The position numbers were made by a program, and so were the translations under genes. Positions 23,080 through 34,268 of a stretch of 64,000 nt of DNA are shown here, one piece after another; position 1 is the first letter of the stretch; each line of letters begins with the position of its first letter. A model generated the notes under the pieces. That model had not been told where the DNA came from. It saw only the letters and a program-made list of their open reading frames with translations, and searched no databases. Origin of the DNA: Gymnothorax reevesii (lineage: Eukaryota; Chordata; Actinopteri; Anguilliformes; Muraenidae); assembly GCA_029721435.1 (NCBI GenBank), contig CM056577.1:31650719-31714718 (forward strand), read 5' to 3'.

Positions 23080-23374
23080 TTTGAACCCCCTACCTAATGA
23101 CCTCGCTCACCCGAGATAAAAAGAAAATTACTAATGCCGAGATAGAAGCTGAGGAACCACAATTTATTAATTTATTAACCTAAGAAGCACTAAGCAGCAG
23201 TCACAATATAAATCGTGGGGAAACAATGTAAATGGATAATAAGCCTCTTTTAACAGGGGCTTAGTTTCAGTAAAAAGAAATGAAATACCAAATTGAGGCA
23301 AACTCGATATGTAATAAGCACTCTTAATAAGCCGACTTGAGTTTATCTAGTCCTAGTACTATTAATATACTGAC

Positions 23375-24545
23375 TAGGGCTGTCGCGTTGATTAATAGCG
23401 ATTAATTTCAGCGCAATAAAAGTAACTGCCACTATGAGGCAGACTGACTTTCTTGCTTATTACTTTTTCTATGGCACATACCTAATGCGGCCATTTGAAA
23501 AGCTTCCGGGAAGAAAACTGTGGTTCGCAGTCCGCTAATTACCAGCGAGGTTGGACAGCCTCCATCGCCTTGGCATAATTACCTTACCTTAAATCAATTC
23601 CAGTGTACTTTGCCTAACTTGCAATCAAGCCATTTATTCAGCCAACTGACTAATCAAAATCAAAATGTGGCCTATAATGATTAAGAAGTGATAATGAGAA
23701 GCAGACAGACTTAACCAGGTTGCCGTGTTAGATTGAAAGAATTTCAATAATCTGAATAAATAGCAGATCTCTGAATTCCACCTTTCATCAAGGAAGTTTG
23801 TATGCATTATAAAAGATATATATAAAAAAAAGAAATTATTCAAAGATGGCCCTGATTTTAAGAGCTTAAAAATATAGGCTACGTGAAGTGGGAAACATTT
23901 TGTGAAGCATACCGAACGGGAATGCAAGAGAGAATATGTTTGCATTGCAGGCAATAGTCAAATGCACCAAAGATTTGGCAATTAACGTTCAGGCGAATCT
24001 TTGCCGCAAATTTGAGGCATTTTTTACTAGATAATTGAACGAGAGTAATTTAAAATAATGTAACTCATAGCACTTGATTTTATTTACTTTTGAGCATCTA
24101 AATAACCAACCGTGAAGGTGTAAAACATTTTGTTTAAGCGTATAGAACGTTACAAGTAAATTGTTAACGAATTTGAAAATCTTTTAATAAAAAACGGCAG
24201 CCTGGTTAGGTCTGTCTGCTTCTCATTATCACTTCTTAATCATTATAGGCCACATTTTGATTTTGATTAGTCAGTTGGCTGAATAAATGGCTTGATTGCA
24301 AGTCAGGCAAAGTACACGGGAATTGATTTAAGGTAAGCTAATTATGCCAAGGCGATGGAGGCTGTCCAACCTCGCTGGTAATTAGCGGACTTCAAATCAC
24401 AGTTTTCTTCCCGGTAGCATTTCAAATGACCGCATTAGGTAAGTGTCATAGAAGAGGTAATAAGCAATCACGTCTGTCTGCCTCATAGTGGCAATTACTT
24501 TTATTGCGCTTAAATTAATCGCTATTTTTTAACGCGACAGCCCTA
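23375..24545. mobile_element. hAT-type foldback element with very long inverted arms
   Basis: 8-bp flanking repeats ATACTGAC (23367-23374) and ATGCTGAC (24546-24553) differ at one base. The element starts TAGGGCTGTCGCG and ends with the complement CGCGACAGCCCTA. The inverted arms extend about 350 bp each and share long near-identical blocks (for example around 23500-23640 against 24280-24420). The ~450-bp centre is unique and AT-rich with no transposase. The arms could fold into a long hairpin if transcribed. Diverged relatives lie at the left edge of the window. Confidence 0.9.
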
Positions 24546-24645
24546 ATGCTGACCTAAAAATATCACAGGGCTTAGCTGAGAACCCAGATGAAACAGACTG
24601 GCTACAATGCCCAGGAGAAACTGGAGAAGGGAGGAGGCGGAGGTG

Positions 24646-25210
24646 ATTGGAGGTGTTGGTTAAAGCTGCCCTGCCCTATAAAAAACACGCACCCGTTTTG
24701 AGTTTGCTATTCTCAAGAAGCATTGTCTGATGTGAACTATGTCTCGCACAAAAGAGTTCTCAGAAGACTTACGATTAAGAATTGTTGACTTACATGAAGC
24801 AGGAAAGGCTTACAAAAGTCTTTCTAAAAGCCTTGACGTTCATCAGTCCACAGTAAGACAGATTGTCTATAAATGGAGACAGTTCAGCACCGTTACTCTC
24901 CCAAGGACTGGCCGTCCTGCAAAGATGACGGCAAGAGCACAGCACTAATGCTCAGTGAGGTGAAGAAGAATTCTTGAGTGTCAGCTTAAGACTTACAGAA
25001 ATCTCAGGCACATGCTAATATCTCTGTTGACAAATCTACTATAAGTAAAGCATGAAACAAGAATGGAGTTCATGGGAGGACGTCACAGAGGAAGCCACTG
25101 CTATCCAAAAAAAAAACATTGCTGCACGTTTGAAATTTGCAAAAGAGCACCTGGATATTCCACAGATCAATGAGATCAAAGTTGAAAATATAAAAAGAAT
25201 GGGAGCATTT
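24646..25210 (+). mobile_element. Truncated Tc1-like element
   Basis: A 5' part with a TATA-like CCCTATAAAAAACACGC, followed at 24739 by a transposase start. It is cut at 25210 by insertion of the solo LTR. Sequence after 26475 is AT-rich and not recognisable as the missing part. The hAT foldback element lies just upstream, so the true left end is uncertain. Confidence 0.75.
24739..25210 (+). pseudogene. Tc1 transposase, N-terminal half, broken
   Basis: The frame from the ATG at 24739 reads [20 protein letters not shown] and continues through a paired helix-turn-helix ([19 protein letters not shown]) to the GRP linker ([11 protein letters not shown]), then stops near 24948. The second part (25052-25210) is in another frame and carries KKNIAARLKFAKEHLD, the block before the catalytic domain. 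The DDE residues are absent. The insertion of the LTR at 25211 ends it. Confidence 0.85.
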
Positions 25211-26474
25211 TGTAAGGTATTGATCTGGAACCAAACGCGAGAACACAGGATTGCAAAAAGAGGATTTTATTGAGTGAGGGGAGTAACCCCCGCAGGGCAG
25301 AAGGCAAAAGTACAGAGTCCGCAATCCAAAAGTCAAAATCCAGTGGGGCAGAAATAGAGTCGTAACCAGGGCAGCAAACACAAAAATCGTAGTCAGGCAA
25401 AACAGAATCAGGACACAGGCAGTGGTTTGTAGGTGTAGCCAAAATCAAAAAAAAAAAAAAGGGCAATCCGAATCGTTAACAGGGCAGCAATCCACAAAAT
25501 CGTAGTCAGGCAAAAAAGGATTCGGATACACAGATGCAACAGTAATCAATTAAGGGCAAGCCAAAAATTAAAAGTCGGACGATCCAGTCAGAAAAGAAAC
25601 GCAATGAGTACAAGGCGAGATAAAGAGCAGCACAGGTAAACACGAGAGACGATCTGACAGAAAAGAACTGTGAAGAGACGCCTAATATACACTTCCAGGG
25701 AGATCACATGGTAAGGAACACAGGTGCAAGCAGTCAGACTGATTAAAAGGGGGCAACACATGAGGGAGACCCTGATCACATGAAATTTCGCAGAAGCCAA
25801 AACTCGGACAGGGATCACGGTACAAACCTATATACAAACATACGGCTCCGGTCAAGGAGTTCTAACGTGCATAGATAATTAGAGAAAGGACAGCGTGATC
25901 AGATGTGGGGATTTCACAGAAATGCAGCAACAGAGATTAGGGAGAGTCAAGAGGCGGAGACTAGAACAGGGCGAGTGCTGAGAGCTTGTTAATCAATTAG
26001 TAAATGAAACTATACAATCCCTTAGTGCTCGTTAGTAAGTTAGTATTATATACAATGTTAGCTAGTCTTAGTAACTTTTAGCGAAAACAACAAACTGTTA
26101 GTATGGTTGGTAAAATAGATAAGTAAGGTGAAATTAGCAAACGAGATTGGAAGGAAGATTGAAACCAGAAACCATTAAATCACCCGAAGAGTGGCACGCA
26201 ATACCGGAGCTGTGAGCTGAGACAAGACAAGAGACCAGACAGGGGGAGACAAAGTGCAATGCATGGAAAAATCAAAACATGGACCGGAGTAAAACCATGG
26301 CAAAATGCAAAATATGGAAAAGTTAAAACTAAGACAATACATAAACGAATCTAAGAACCAAAAACACAATACACATCTCAAAGAATGGTCAGACATAACA
26401 ATGATTCAAAACCAAATAAGATCAATCATAAAAAGCAGAGCATAAAAATGGCAAGGCAGATCAGAATCATAACA
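25211..26474 (-). mobile_element. Solo LTR of a sushi-like Ty3 retrotransposon
   Basis: A perfect 5-bp target duplication CATTT flanks it (25206-25210 and 26475-26479). The sequence starts TG and ends CA on both strands and aligns, in inverted orientation, with the whole LTR at 58530-59785. In its own (minus) direction it has a TATA-like GTATATTA (25683-25690), a predicted RNA start GTCAGATCGT (25649-25658) about 30 bp later, and an AATAAA at 25266-25271. A single LTR with intact duplication is the scar of LTR-LTR recombination. It landed in the Tc1 fragment and is therefore younger. Confidence 0.9.
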
Positions 26475-26759
26475 CATTTCTTTTACTTTTCATTTTTCCT
26501 TTTTTTATAAAAATGGACTTCACTTCAATTTGAAAGTTCACCAATAAATTTATCTTACAGAAGCCAAAGCTCTTCCCTAACTATCGCTTAACATCCCCAA
26601 ACTTCGTCATACATCCGACACAGAAACATTGCAACTCTTTACCGCAATTAATTTTTCAAATTAATCAAAAGAAAAGGAAAAAGAAAGAAATAGAAAAATA
26701 GGATAAAGGGTCCTGTAGCTTATCTTATAGTGATGATACAAGTTATAAAAAAGTCATGT

Positions 26760-27960
26760 GAGGTTTGATCTTTGAATCATTGAAGGCCAAAGTCAAGGTC
26801 ACTAAATTATAGTTCACATACATTTATATGACCTCCTGTAATACAGTCCTAAGCTCTGAAGCAGGTTTGGTGATACAAGTCACTGAAAATTCAATATGTC
26901 AATTGTGAACAATAAAGGTCACCGATGTTCCAGTTGAGGTCAGCACATGGACTTCATATATGGCTTTCTATATGTCTCTATACAAACCTTAGCTCAATAT
27001 GTGACCATTTTAGTGATACAAGTCATTGTAATTTCACTGTCAAGTTTGACCCTCAATGGTCACTGACAGTCAAGCTGAATGTGAAAGTTCAATGTGTGTC
27101 CTAAATGTCTGTAACACAAACCTAGGCTCTGTCTGTGTCCATATAAGCAATACAACTCATTGAATTTTCACTAGGTCACATTTGACCTTTGAAGGTCAAT
27201 ACCAAGGTCACCAAATGAAAGTTCAAATATGACTTCCTATAACACAAATCTAGGCTTCATCTGTGACCGTTTTGGCAATACAAGTCATTATAATTGTATT
27301 ATTTCAAGTTTGACCATCAGAGGTCACGAACAGTTAAGTTGAATGTCACCAAATGAAAGCTTATGTGTGGCTTCCTTTCAGTCTGTGATACAAACTTAGA
27401 CTCTCTGTGGCCTTTTTAGTAATAAAAGTCATTGAATCTTCACTTAGTCAAGTTTGACCTTAGAAGGTCAATATGAAGGTTACCAAATTCAAGTTCATGA
27501 CTTCCTATATGTCTCCAATACAAACCTACACTCTGTAACGATTTTGCCGATATAAGTCATTGAAATTACACTGTAAAGTTGGGCCATTGAAGGTCAATGA
27601 AGGTCAAGTTCAAGGTCACCAAATGAAACTTCATGCATGACTTCCTATTTGCCCACAATACAAACCTAAGCTCTATCTGCAATTGTTTTGGTGATAGAAA
27701 ATTCACGATGTGAAGTTTGACCTTCGAAGGTCACCAAAGGTCATATACAAGGCCACTAAATGAAAGTTCATATATGACTTCCCAATATTTTCAAGCCTAG
27801 AAGCCTTTGAAATGGTAACATTTTGCTTGATGTGAAGTTTGACCTTTCAAGGTTATCTGAGGTCAACTTTAAAATGGCCTAAATACAAGTCATATGACTT
27901 CCTATATGTCAATAATACAAACTTAATCTCTATCTGCAACCGTTTGGCCTCCACAGGCCA
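26760..27960. repeat. Minisatellite of ~130-140-bp units rich in AGGTCA motifs
   Basis: About nine diverged direct copies. Each has a block like TATGACTTCCTATATGTC, then ACAAACCTARGCTCT, a GTTTTGG(C/T)GATACAAGTCATTG block and finally (A)AGGTCA motifs with CACCAAATGAAAGTTCA. The second block recurs at about 26848, 26988, 27115, 27246, 27390, 27525 and 27660. No coding sense is seen. Nuclear-receptor half-sites (AGGTCA) are present in most units. Confidence 0.85.
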
Positions 27961-28732
27961 TCTTGTATATTCTGTATTGGATTGGGTTAAAGTACAGCGC
28001 CCCCACTAGACCCACTTCCGTCAATTCAGTCAAAATGGCGCTCACTGTACATTGACAGTACCAAGGAAAGTTGATTTCCCAATTTCGAAAAATTATCAGT
28101 TTTTGTGAAATAATTTCTTAAAATTCCTTATTCCTATCTTTAACAATAGGGCCAAAATATCAAGGGCCCATAAAATAGACAAAAATTATTCAAAAATCCG
28201 AAAAAAAAAAAAATCTGGAGATATGGTCTTGTAGTATGTTATGGGAAATTTACACGAAGATTCATCAGGCATGTTCGAAAACAGGCAGATAAACATCAGG
28301 TGATTTGTAGGACTAGCGCAGCGAATAGAAATGAACAGGTTATTGGAACTCAAGGGTCATGCCATATGGTAAGTGACTCGTAATTATGAAATCACTGGTC
28401 AGCTAGCTTTTTTTTCTGGAATCATAGCAAGAACTTTACTTGATTTCAGAGCCTTATTCTTTTTGTTAGAAAGCAGCAATTCTCATTCGTTATTGTTTTA
28501 AGAGTGTATACGCAATAACATTGTCACAATGCAAAATTATTGTGTCTCCAAGTTTTTAAACAAGCATTCAGCATGTGTCCATAAATCTATGATTTAATTT
28601 TTTCTAAATTTATGATAAAAGCTTGAATGAGGAAGTTGTTAGCATTTAATCTCTTAGAAAGCGAAAAGCTGATTTTTTTGGAAATTTTCTACATCAAGAG
28701 CCAAGTCAGAAACAGTAATTTTCTATCAATAT
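27961..28732. other. No gene recognised
   Basis: Begins with a segment (GTACAGCGCCCCCACTAGAC) that looks like a dispersed repeat. AT-rich thereafter. No supported frame. Confidence 0.35.
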
Positions 28733-29210
28733 TGTGGGGACCACGGTCAATAATGGCCGTGAAATTATCCATTTTGAAAGGAACGGGCTTTGACTCCAAA
28801 TGCAGTTCAGCATCGGCTGGGCGTTTATTAGGGTTAACACAGCTCATGGTCAGATACAGAAGCAGATCGATAGCCAGCCAAACAGAGTAATGCAGAATAG
28901 TCAGAATCAGAATCAGGGGACAAGCAGAAATATTCGGTCACCAGAAAATCAATCCGCACAAAAACAGTAACAATAGGGGTTGAGCTAAGAGAATGGAAGG
29001 GGAAGGAAAAGGGAATTGGATGGGATAAGGGAATAACACAGGAGAATCTAAACAGATGGGTACAAAATGGGAATTAGGGGGAACGAAGTACTAAGCAAGC
29101 AACCATCAATCAAACAACGTAATACAAACAATCAAATAACGAGACTTACGGGAGAATTCACAGAAAACAAGCAATCAACAATCGAAACCAAGAAAGCGCA
29201 GAAACGAGAC

Positions 29211-29606
29211 TTAGGGCCGGTTCATACTCTACGCAAGGTGCGCGAGCGCGAACGCAAGGCAACGCATCGAGCAACGCAAGGTAGCCATCTTGCGTCCTTG
29301 CGTTGCAAAGTGTGTCGTCCAAATTTTTGTAACGCGTCGCATCGACGCGTGTATTTCCGTGAGATTCCAATAGGGGAGATAAAGAAAATGATGCACCATA
29401 CGCTGTGCTCAACACACCAAAAGAAAAAAGAAAGAGGACGAGAAGGAGAATACTTTTCTGCCCCCTATTGCATGAGCAGTGTACTACTTTTTAACGAGGC
29501 ATTGCGCAGCAAGGGAGGCGCGTTCAGGCTTCTCTGTGAACGGAATGGTGCGGACCTGTGCTCGCATTCGCTCGCGTACCTTGCGCAGAGTATAAACCGG
29601 CCCTAA
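29211..29606. mobile_element. MITE with GGGCCGGTT termini (PIF/Harbinger-like)
   Basis: Left end TTAGGGCCGGTTCATACTCT and right end AGTATAAACCGGCCCTAA are inverted repeats that extend through CTACGCAAGGTGCGCGAGCG and its counterpart CGCTCGCGTACCTTGCGCAG. The interior is unusually CpG-rich (many ACGCAAG and GCGTTG words) for this AT-rich area. T(T/A)A-type flanks suggest PIF/Harbinger, but the two flanks are TTA and TAA, not identical, so the superfamily is uncertain. The 179-codon frame across it is an artefact. Confidence 0.7.
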
Positions 29607-29729
29607 ATCAAAGCGAGGTATGGGAAGAAACGAGTCGACAGGGAGCTGCAGTAAAAATGCGTCTTTTCAACACACACTAATCTATCTATGGAAGCCCATT
29701 CCCGCCAGTAATAAAAAAAAATATCCCCA

Positions 29730-30145
29730 AGTTAAGTCATAATAATGAGATAAGAAAGTCAAAATTATGAAATAAAAAGTCATAATTATGCGATAAAAAG
29801 TCGAAATTATGAGATACAAAGTCATAATTATGAGATAAAAAGTCGAAATTATGAGATAAAAAGTCGAAATTATGAGATACGAAAGTCATAATTATGAGAT
29901 AAAAAGTCGAAATTATGAGATAAGTCGAAATTATGAGATAAGAAAGTCATAATTATGAGATAAAAAGTCGAAATTATGAGATAAAAAGTTGAAATTATGA
30001 GATAATAAAGTCATAATTATGAGATCAAAAGTTGAAATTATGAGATAAGTCATAATTATGAGATAATAAGTCGAAAATATGAGATTAAAAGTCATAATTA
30101 TGAGATAAGATAGTCATGAGATAAAAAGTCGAAATTATGAGATAC
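29730..30145. repeat. ~20-21-bp minisatellite, left arm of the foldback element
   Basis: Units of the form AAAAAGTCGAAATTATGAGAT, alternating with a variant containing GTCATAATTATGAGAT. About 20 units with small length changes. Confidence 0.9.
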
Positions 30146-32245
30146 TTTCACTCAACAGGTCATTGGCATTTCCTGCTAAGTTTGACACCGAGATGGATTG
30201 TGAGTTCATCGAAGACGAACGTTACTTTCTTCTACTCAGGAGATGTCATCGGAGGGATATTGGCACTGCTCTCACCTCGCCTTAAGCCCTTTATATCTCC
30301 AAACTCGAGCCCATTTAGGTTTCCTAATTACCAACTAAGTGTTAATGTGTTCTGTCGCGAGGTTCAGTCCGTATCCATTTCCCCTCAGCTTGCTTTATAG
30401 TTAATTGATATAATTATCTGGCATTTTCCGAACCATATTTATGGTGACATAAAACGTCGATGTCTTACGAAGCCTCAGAATTCCTGCAGCTCACAAAACG
30501 GAATATATTTATTTCTGCGCCTGCGTCCGATCGGCTTGATACGCTTAGAAAACGTTTCTAATCTACGTGACTCTATAGTAGACTCCTGGATAAACTGCTC
30601 GCGAATCTTATCACCTGAGGTGGTGCCAACGGCAAACTGATTGAGTGATTGATTTGTGAGTGACACTCGATTATCATCACCGCACTTCTTCCTGCGCCGC
30701 GCTTATCCAAGAGTAAAAACGCAGTTTTTCTGGCTAAGGTGCGCGTAAGGCTGCTCATCAAACGGTATGCAATCAGTGACAAAACCAAAACACTTAACCA
30801 ATTTCTGACTTAGAATCGGATTATAAACTGAGTTAATTTACTGAGCAAATTTGCTGCGTTTCTATTAACCATTATGACATAGGACCTACAGCTTAGCGTC
30901 AACGAGGAAGGCTACTATGAGATTGCATGGACGGTAATCAAGTTAAATTTACGGTTTTAGGGGAAGTTTCAAGTGAGGTGCTGTGAGTATCTGGCCCTTA
31001 AACACATAATTGCTTTCAAGCTGACCCTGTTTTAGAGTGCTTAATCAATAATCACACAATTTATTTAATGAATAATCAACCAATATGTAAGCCTGTGATT
31101 ATTTAGAAAGTATGAAGAAATGACTGATCACTGAAGGGTAACATTTACAACAGACTTGTGATAGTGATTGCATAGTGATGTATGGATGAAAAAAAAAAAC
31201 CCTAAAAAATGATGAAAATAAGAATATTATCGCTTCGCGCAAGTGCAACCTAATTACTTTATTGAATTACCAATGCGTGTTACGTCGAAGCGTTGGTGAT
31301 AGAATAATTCAGTAAATTGGAAATCGGTGCATCGTGAAAGTTCGACGCAGGGCATGCATTTAAAATCATTGAGAATGTATAATGCATGTCATGCCAAGAA
31401 GATTCAAGGTAGCAAAGTCAAGTAGCAGTTCGGCCTCTGGGAATGTTGTAGGAAGGCCATAATATGAGATTGTATGAACAACAATTATCCAATTAAACAA
31501 GAACGAGAGAAACGAGAAATTCGTCCAGGCAATTTCATTGCAACCTTCTTCATTGACACAAAGCAGTAGGCCCTGTGTCATAATGGTTAATGGCAACGCA
31601 GCTAACTGGAAGCCGATTTGCTCAGTAAATTAATTCAATTTACCATCCGATTCTTACTCAGAAATAAGTTGAGTGTTTTGGTCATGTCACTGGCTGTAGA
31701 CAGCGTTTTATTGTTACATAAGCAGCCTTAACACGAGCACCTTATATCAGTAAATCAATCAATTTGCCGTTAGCAGCACCACTGGTGGTAAGATTCGCAA
31801 ACAGCCTATCCAAGAGTTAACTACAGTGTCACTTTGATTAGAAACGTTTTCTTAGGTGTATCAAGCCAATCGGACGCAGAAATGAATACCCTATATTCCG
31901 TTTTGTGAGCTGCAGGAATTCAGAAGCTTCGTAAGACATCGACATCTTATGTCACCATAAATGTGGGTCGGAAAATGCTAGATAATCATATCAATGAACT
32001 ATAAAGCAAGCTGAGAGGAAATGGAACCTCGCAACAGAACACATTAACCCTTAGTTGGTTATTAGGAAACCTAAATGGGCTTGAGTTTGGAGATATAAAG
32101 CGCTTTAAGGCAAGGTGAGAGCAGTGCCAATATCCCTCCGATGACATCTCCTGAGTAGAAGAAAGTAACGTTAGACTTCGATGAACTCACAATCCATCTT
32201 GATGTCAAACTGAGCAGGAAATGCCTAAGAGCTGTTGAGTGAAAG

Positions 32246-32440
32246 TATCTCATAATTTTGACTTTTAATCTCATAATTATGACTTCCTATCTCATAATTT
32301 CGACTTTTTATCTCATAATTACGACTTTCTTATCTCATAATTATGACTTTGTATCTCATAATTTCGACTTCTTAATCTCATAATTATGACTTTCTTATCT
32401 CATAATTATGACTTCCTATCTCATAATTATGACTTAACTT
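32246..32440. repeat. Inverted copy of the ~20-bp minisatellite, right arm
   Basis: Units such as ATCTCATAATTATGACTT and ATCTCATAATTTCGACTT, the complement of those at 29730-30145. Fewer units (about 9-10) than the left arm, so copy number has drifted since the arms formed. Confidence 0.9.
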
Positions 32441-32775
32441 TGGGATTTTTTTTTTTATTACTGGCGGGAATGGGCTTCCATACTAATCAGTGTAATCCCA
32501 GCTAGAATGCAGGACAGCTGTAGAGGGAGGCGGAACTAGAAAAGCAAGGACGGTGATAGGAAAGCGAGGGGAAACAGGTGGAGTTCTAACTCTGATCTAA
32601 TCACCCGTGCCTCGCTAACTATTCTTCGGTGCAGATAGCCAATGAGAACAGCCAGAGAGAAGGAAGTGGAATTACCTCCCCGAAGTATAGGGAAGAGAGT
32701 GTGAAAACTGACAAGACGCTACAAAACGGAAACGAAAGGAAAACGTTCAAGACTAAAGACAGCGCAATCGTAACA

Positions 32776-34229
32776 GAAACATACATACTCTAAACGAATA
32801 AATATGATAAATAAATAAATAGCAATAAAAACTACTAAAACATACTAAAAACAAACATACAATTCAGCGATTTCTGACACATTTTTATCTAACTTTCACT
32901 AACTTTGCCATTCTTATGTGAAAATCTTGCTTGACCAGCTTGAAAATGTTTGACTTTTATTGATTTAATGACTGATACTACTCTAAATTGTACTGCGTGT
33001 CAGTGAAATAACTTTGCCCTTGGTGCAGTCTTCAAACAGCAACTGCTGCGAAAAAATGGCACTTCCTGAAAATATTTTTCATGATTGTTATAGACAAAAG
33101 GGTCGATGAAAACGGGACATTGAAATTATTGTAATACCTTTCCGCCAAGGGGAGATATTTGGCTTCAAAGTCGGAATATATTTGAATGGTCAAAAAACAT
33201 GGTTGTATATTCATGTCCACTCACTGAAAAGCTGTCAATAAAATTGACTGACACTTCTTCCTCGCACTCACTTGAGATGTACCAATATATACAAGCCCTC
33301 ATAGGGGTAGATTTTATTCAGTTGTTCTGAGAGCCTCCTACTTCTGCCTGATATTGTGGCACTTCTCTTGGTAAAATTCCAGGAAAAACCAGGGGTAGTC
33401 TATCTCCCCCCCCCAAAACACCCAAATCTGAAACCAATTTAGCCTTTAAAGTTTTGGGATAGACCATTCAAACTGGAAAAGTTTCGTTGAAATCTGAGAT
33501 GGCATGTAACACGTCTGCCTTATGGTCCCATGGATATATTCTTAAATACTTAATACATTGTTGACGTGCCCGACACCAGTCATCACCATCACCTGCCTCT
33601 TTGTCTCAGTGTGAATAGCTGAAATCTGCAGGTGTAATTATCCTAGCCAGATTTCATGCTACAATGTTGGTTGACTACTGTATACTCCAGTCTTTGAAGA
33701 GGACTTAAACTTAAGGCCCGGTCGCATTTCTGCGTATCCTAGTTCCTTATCAGTTGCGCATTGACACTTATTTCATACGCAGTCATGCGCACAATACGCT
33801 CCTCATATGCATCTCAATCATTTTGTGTAAGTTTTATGTACGCTGGTATGCACACATTACAGCCCAGTACGCATGATAGTTTTCGCCATGCACATAACTA
33901 CTCTGCATAAGCTGTTACGCTAATCATAAGTTATAACTACGCAGTGCATCGGTCCCGCATTGATCGAGCGCGGTACAAGTACGCTACGTGTTTGTGGGGG
34001 ATAAGTGATTCATAAGCGGTAATACGCTGATCTCCCAGCACAAGCTATGAGCCATGTATATTGGGCGTATACATTGCGTACTTGCAGCGCGGATACAATG
34101 CACGCTGAATGAACTCATAGCGAATGTCAATGTACTGTACGAATTAGTACCGTTGGTCCTCCGATCGGGCAGTGCCATGTACTTATTTGTAATTTATGAC
34201 AAATGCGCAGATAGCGTACAGATAGAAAA
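32776..34229. other. No gene recognised
   Basis: AT-rich with short frames. The stretch 33715-34190 begins GGCCCGGTCGCATTTCTGCG and has many TACGC/GCGTA words like a MITE interior, but no matching right end was found. Confidence 0.35.
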
Positions 34230-34268
34230 TGTGGTAGACTGAAGTGAAAGCACCGACATGGGTTTTAC

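Larger units (their letters stand above)
17440..23092 (-). mobile_element. CR1-type LINE, inactive, split by a Kolobok-like insert
   Basis: Read on the minus strand, the domains run zinc-knuckle and esterase-like ORF1 (23079-22367), apurinic-type endonuclease (22278-21505), linker (21449-20809), reverse transcriptase (20653-20250, resuming at 18366) and the C-terminal region (18148-17602). This is the order of CR1 non-LTR retrotransposons, which copy themselves by target-primed reverse transcription. The 1.88-kb insert at 18368-20249 interrupts the reverse transcriptase. Stops and frame changes occur throughout. The approximate outer limits are where recognisable similarity ends; I did not find a target duplication. 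Confidence 0.85.
29683..32481. mobile_element. Foldback-like element with >1-kb inverted arms
   Basis: Both ends carry ATGGAAGCCCATTCCCGCC, the right one inverted, then a T/A run, then a ~20-bp minisatellite, then ~800 bp of homologous sequence in inverted orientation (for example CTGCAGCTCACAAAACGGAA near 30488 against TTCCGTTTTGTGAGCTGCAG near 31896). The arms meet in a unique centre near 31000-31370. A 7-bp repeat ACTAATC flanks it (29676-29682 and 32482-32488). No transposase domain is recognised. Confidence 0.8.
28733..32775 (-). mobile_element. Probable LTR of a Ty3 family, split by two nested elements
   Basis: After removal of 29211-29606 and 29683-32481, the remaining ~840 bp has solo-LTR character. 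On the minus strand it starts TGTTACGATTGCGC, holds an AATAAA-type signal near 28830 (plus strand GTTTATTAGG), and ends with CA near 28733. Purine-rich composition resembles the U3/R text of the other LTRs. No clean target duplication was found, so boundaries and identity are tentative. Confidence 0.4.

Noticed and set aside
26760..27960. Possible CRISPR array because of regularly spaced repeats
   Set aside because: The genome is eukaryotic, units are ~130-140 bp and diverged along their whole length, and there is no repeat-spacer alternation.
29067..29606. 179-codon plus-strand frame
   Set aside because: It runs from LTR-like sequence into a CpG-rich MITE; no domain, and it ends at the MITE terminus.
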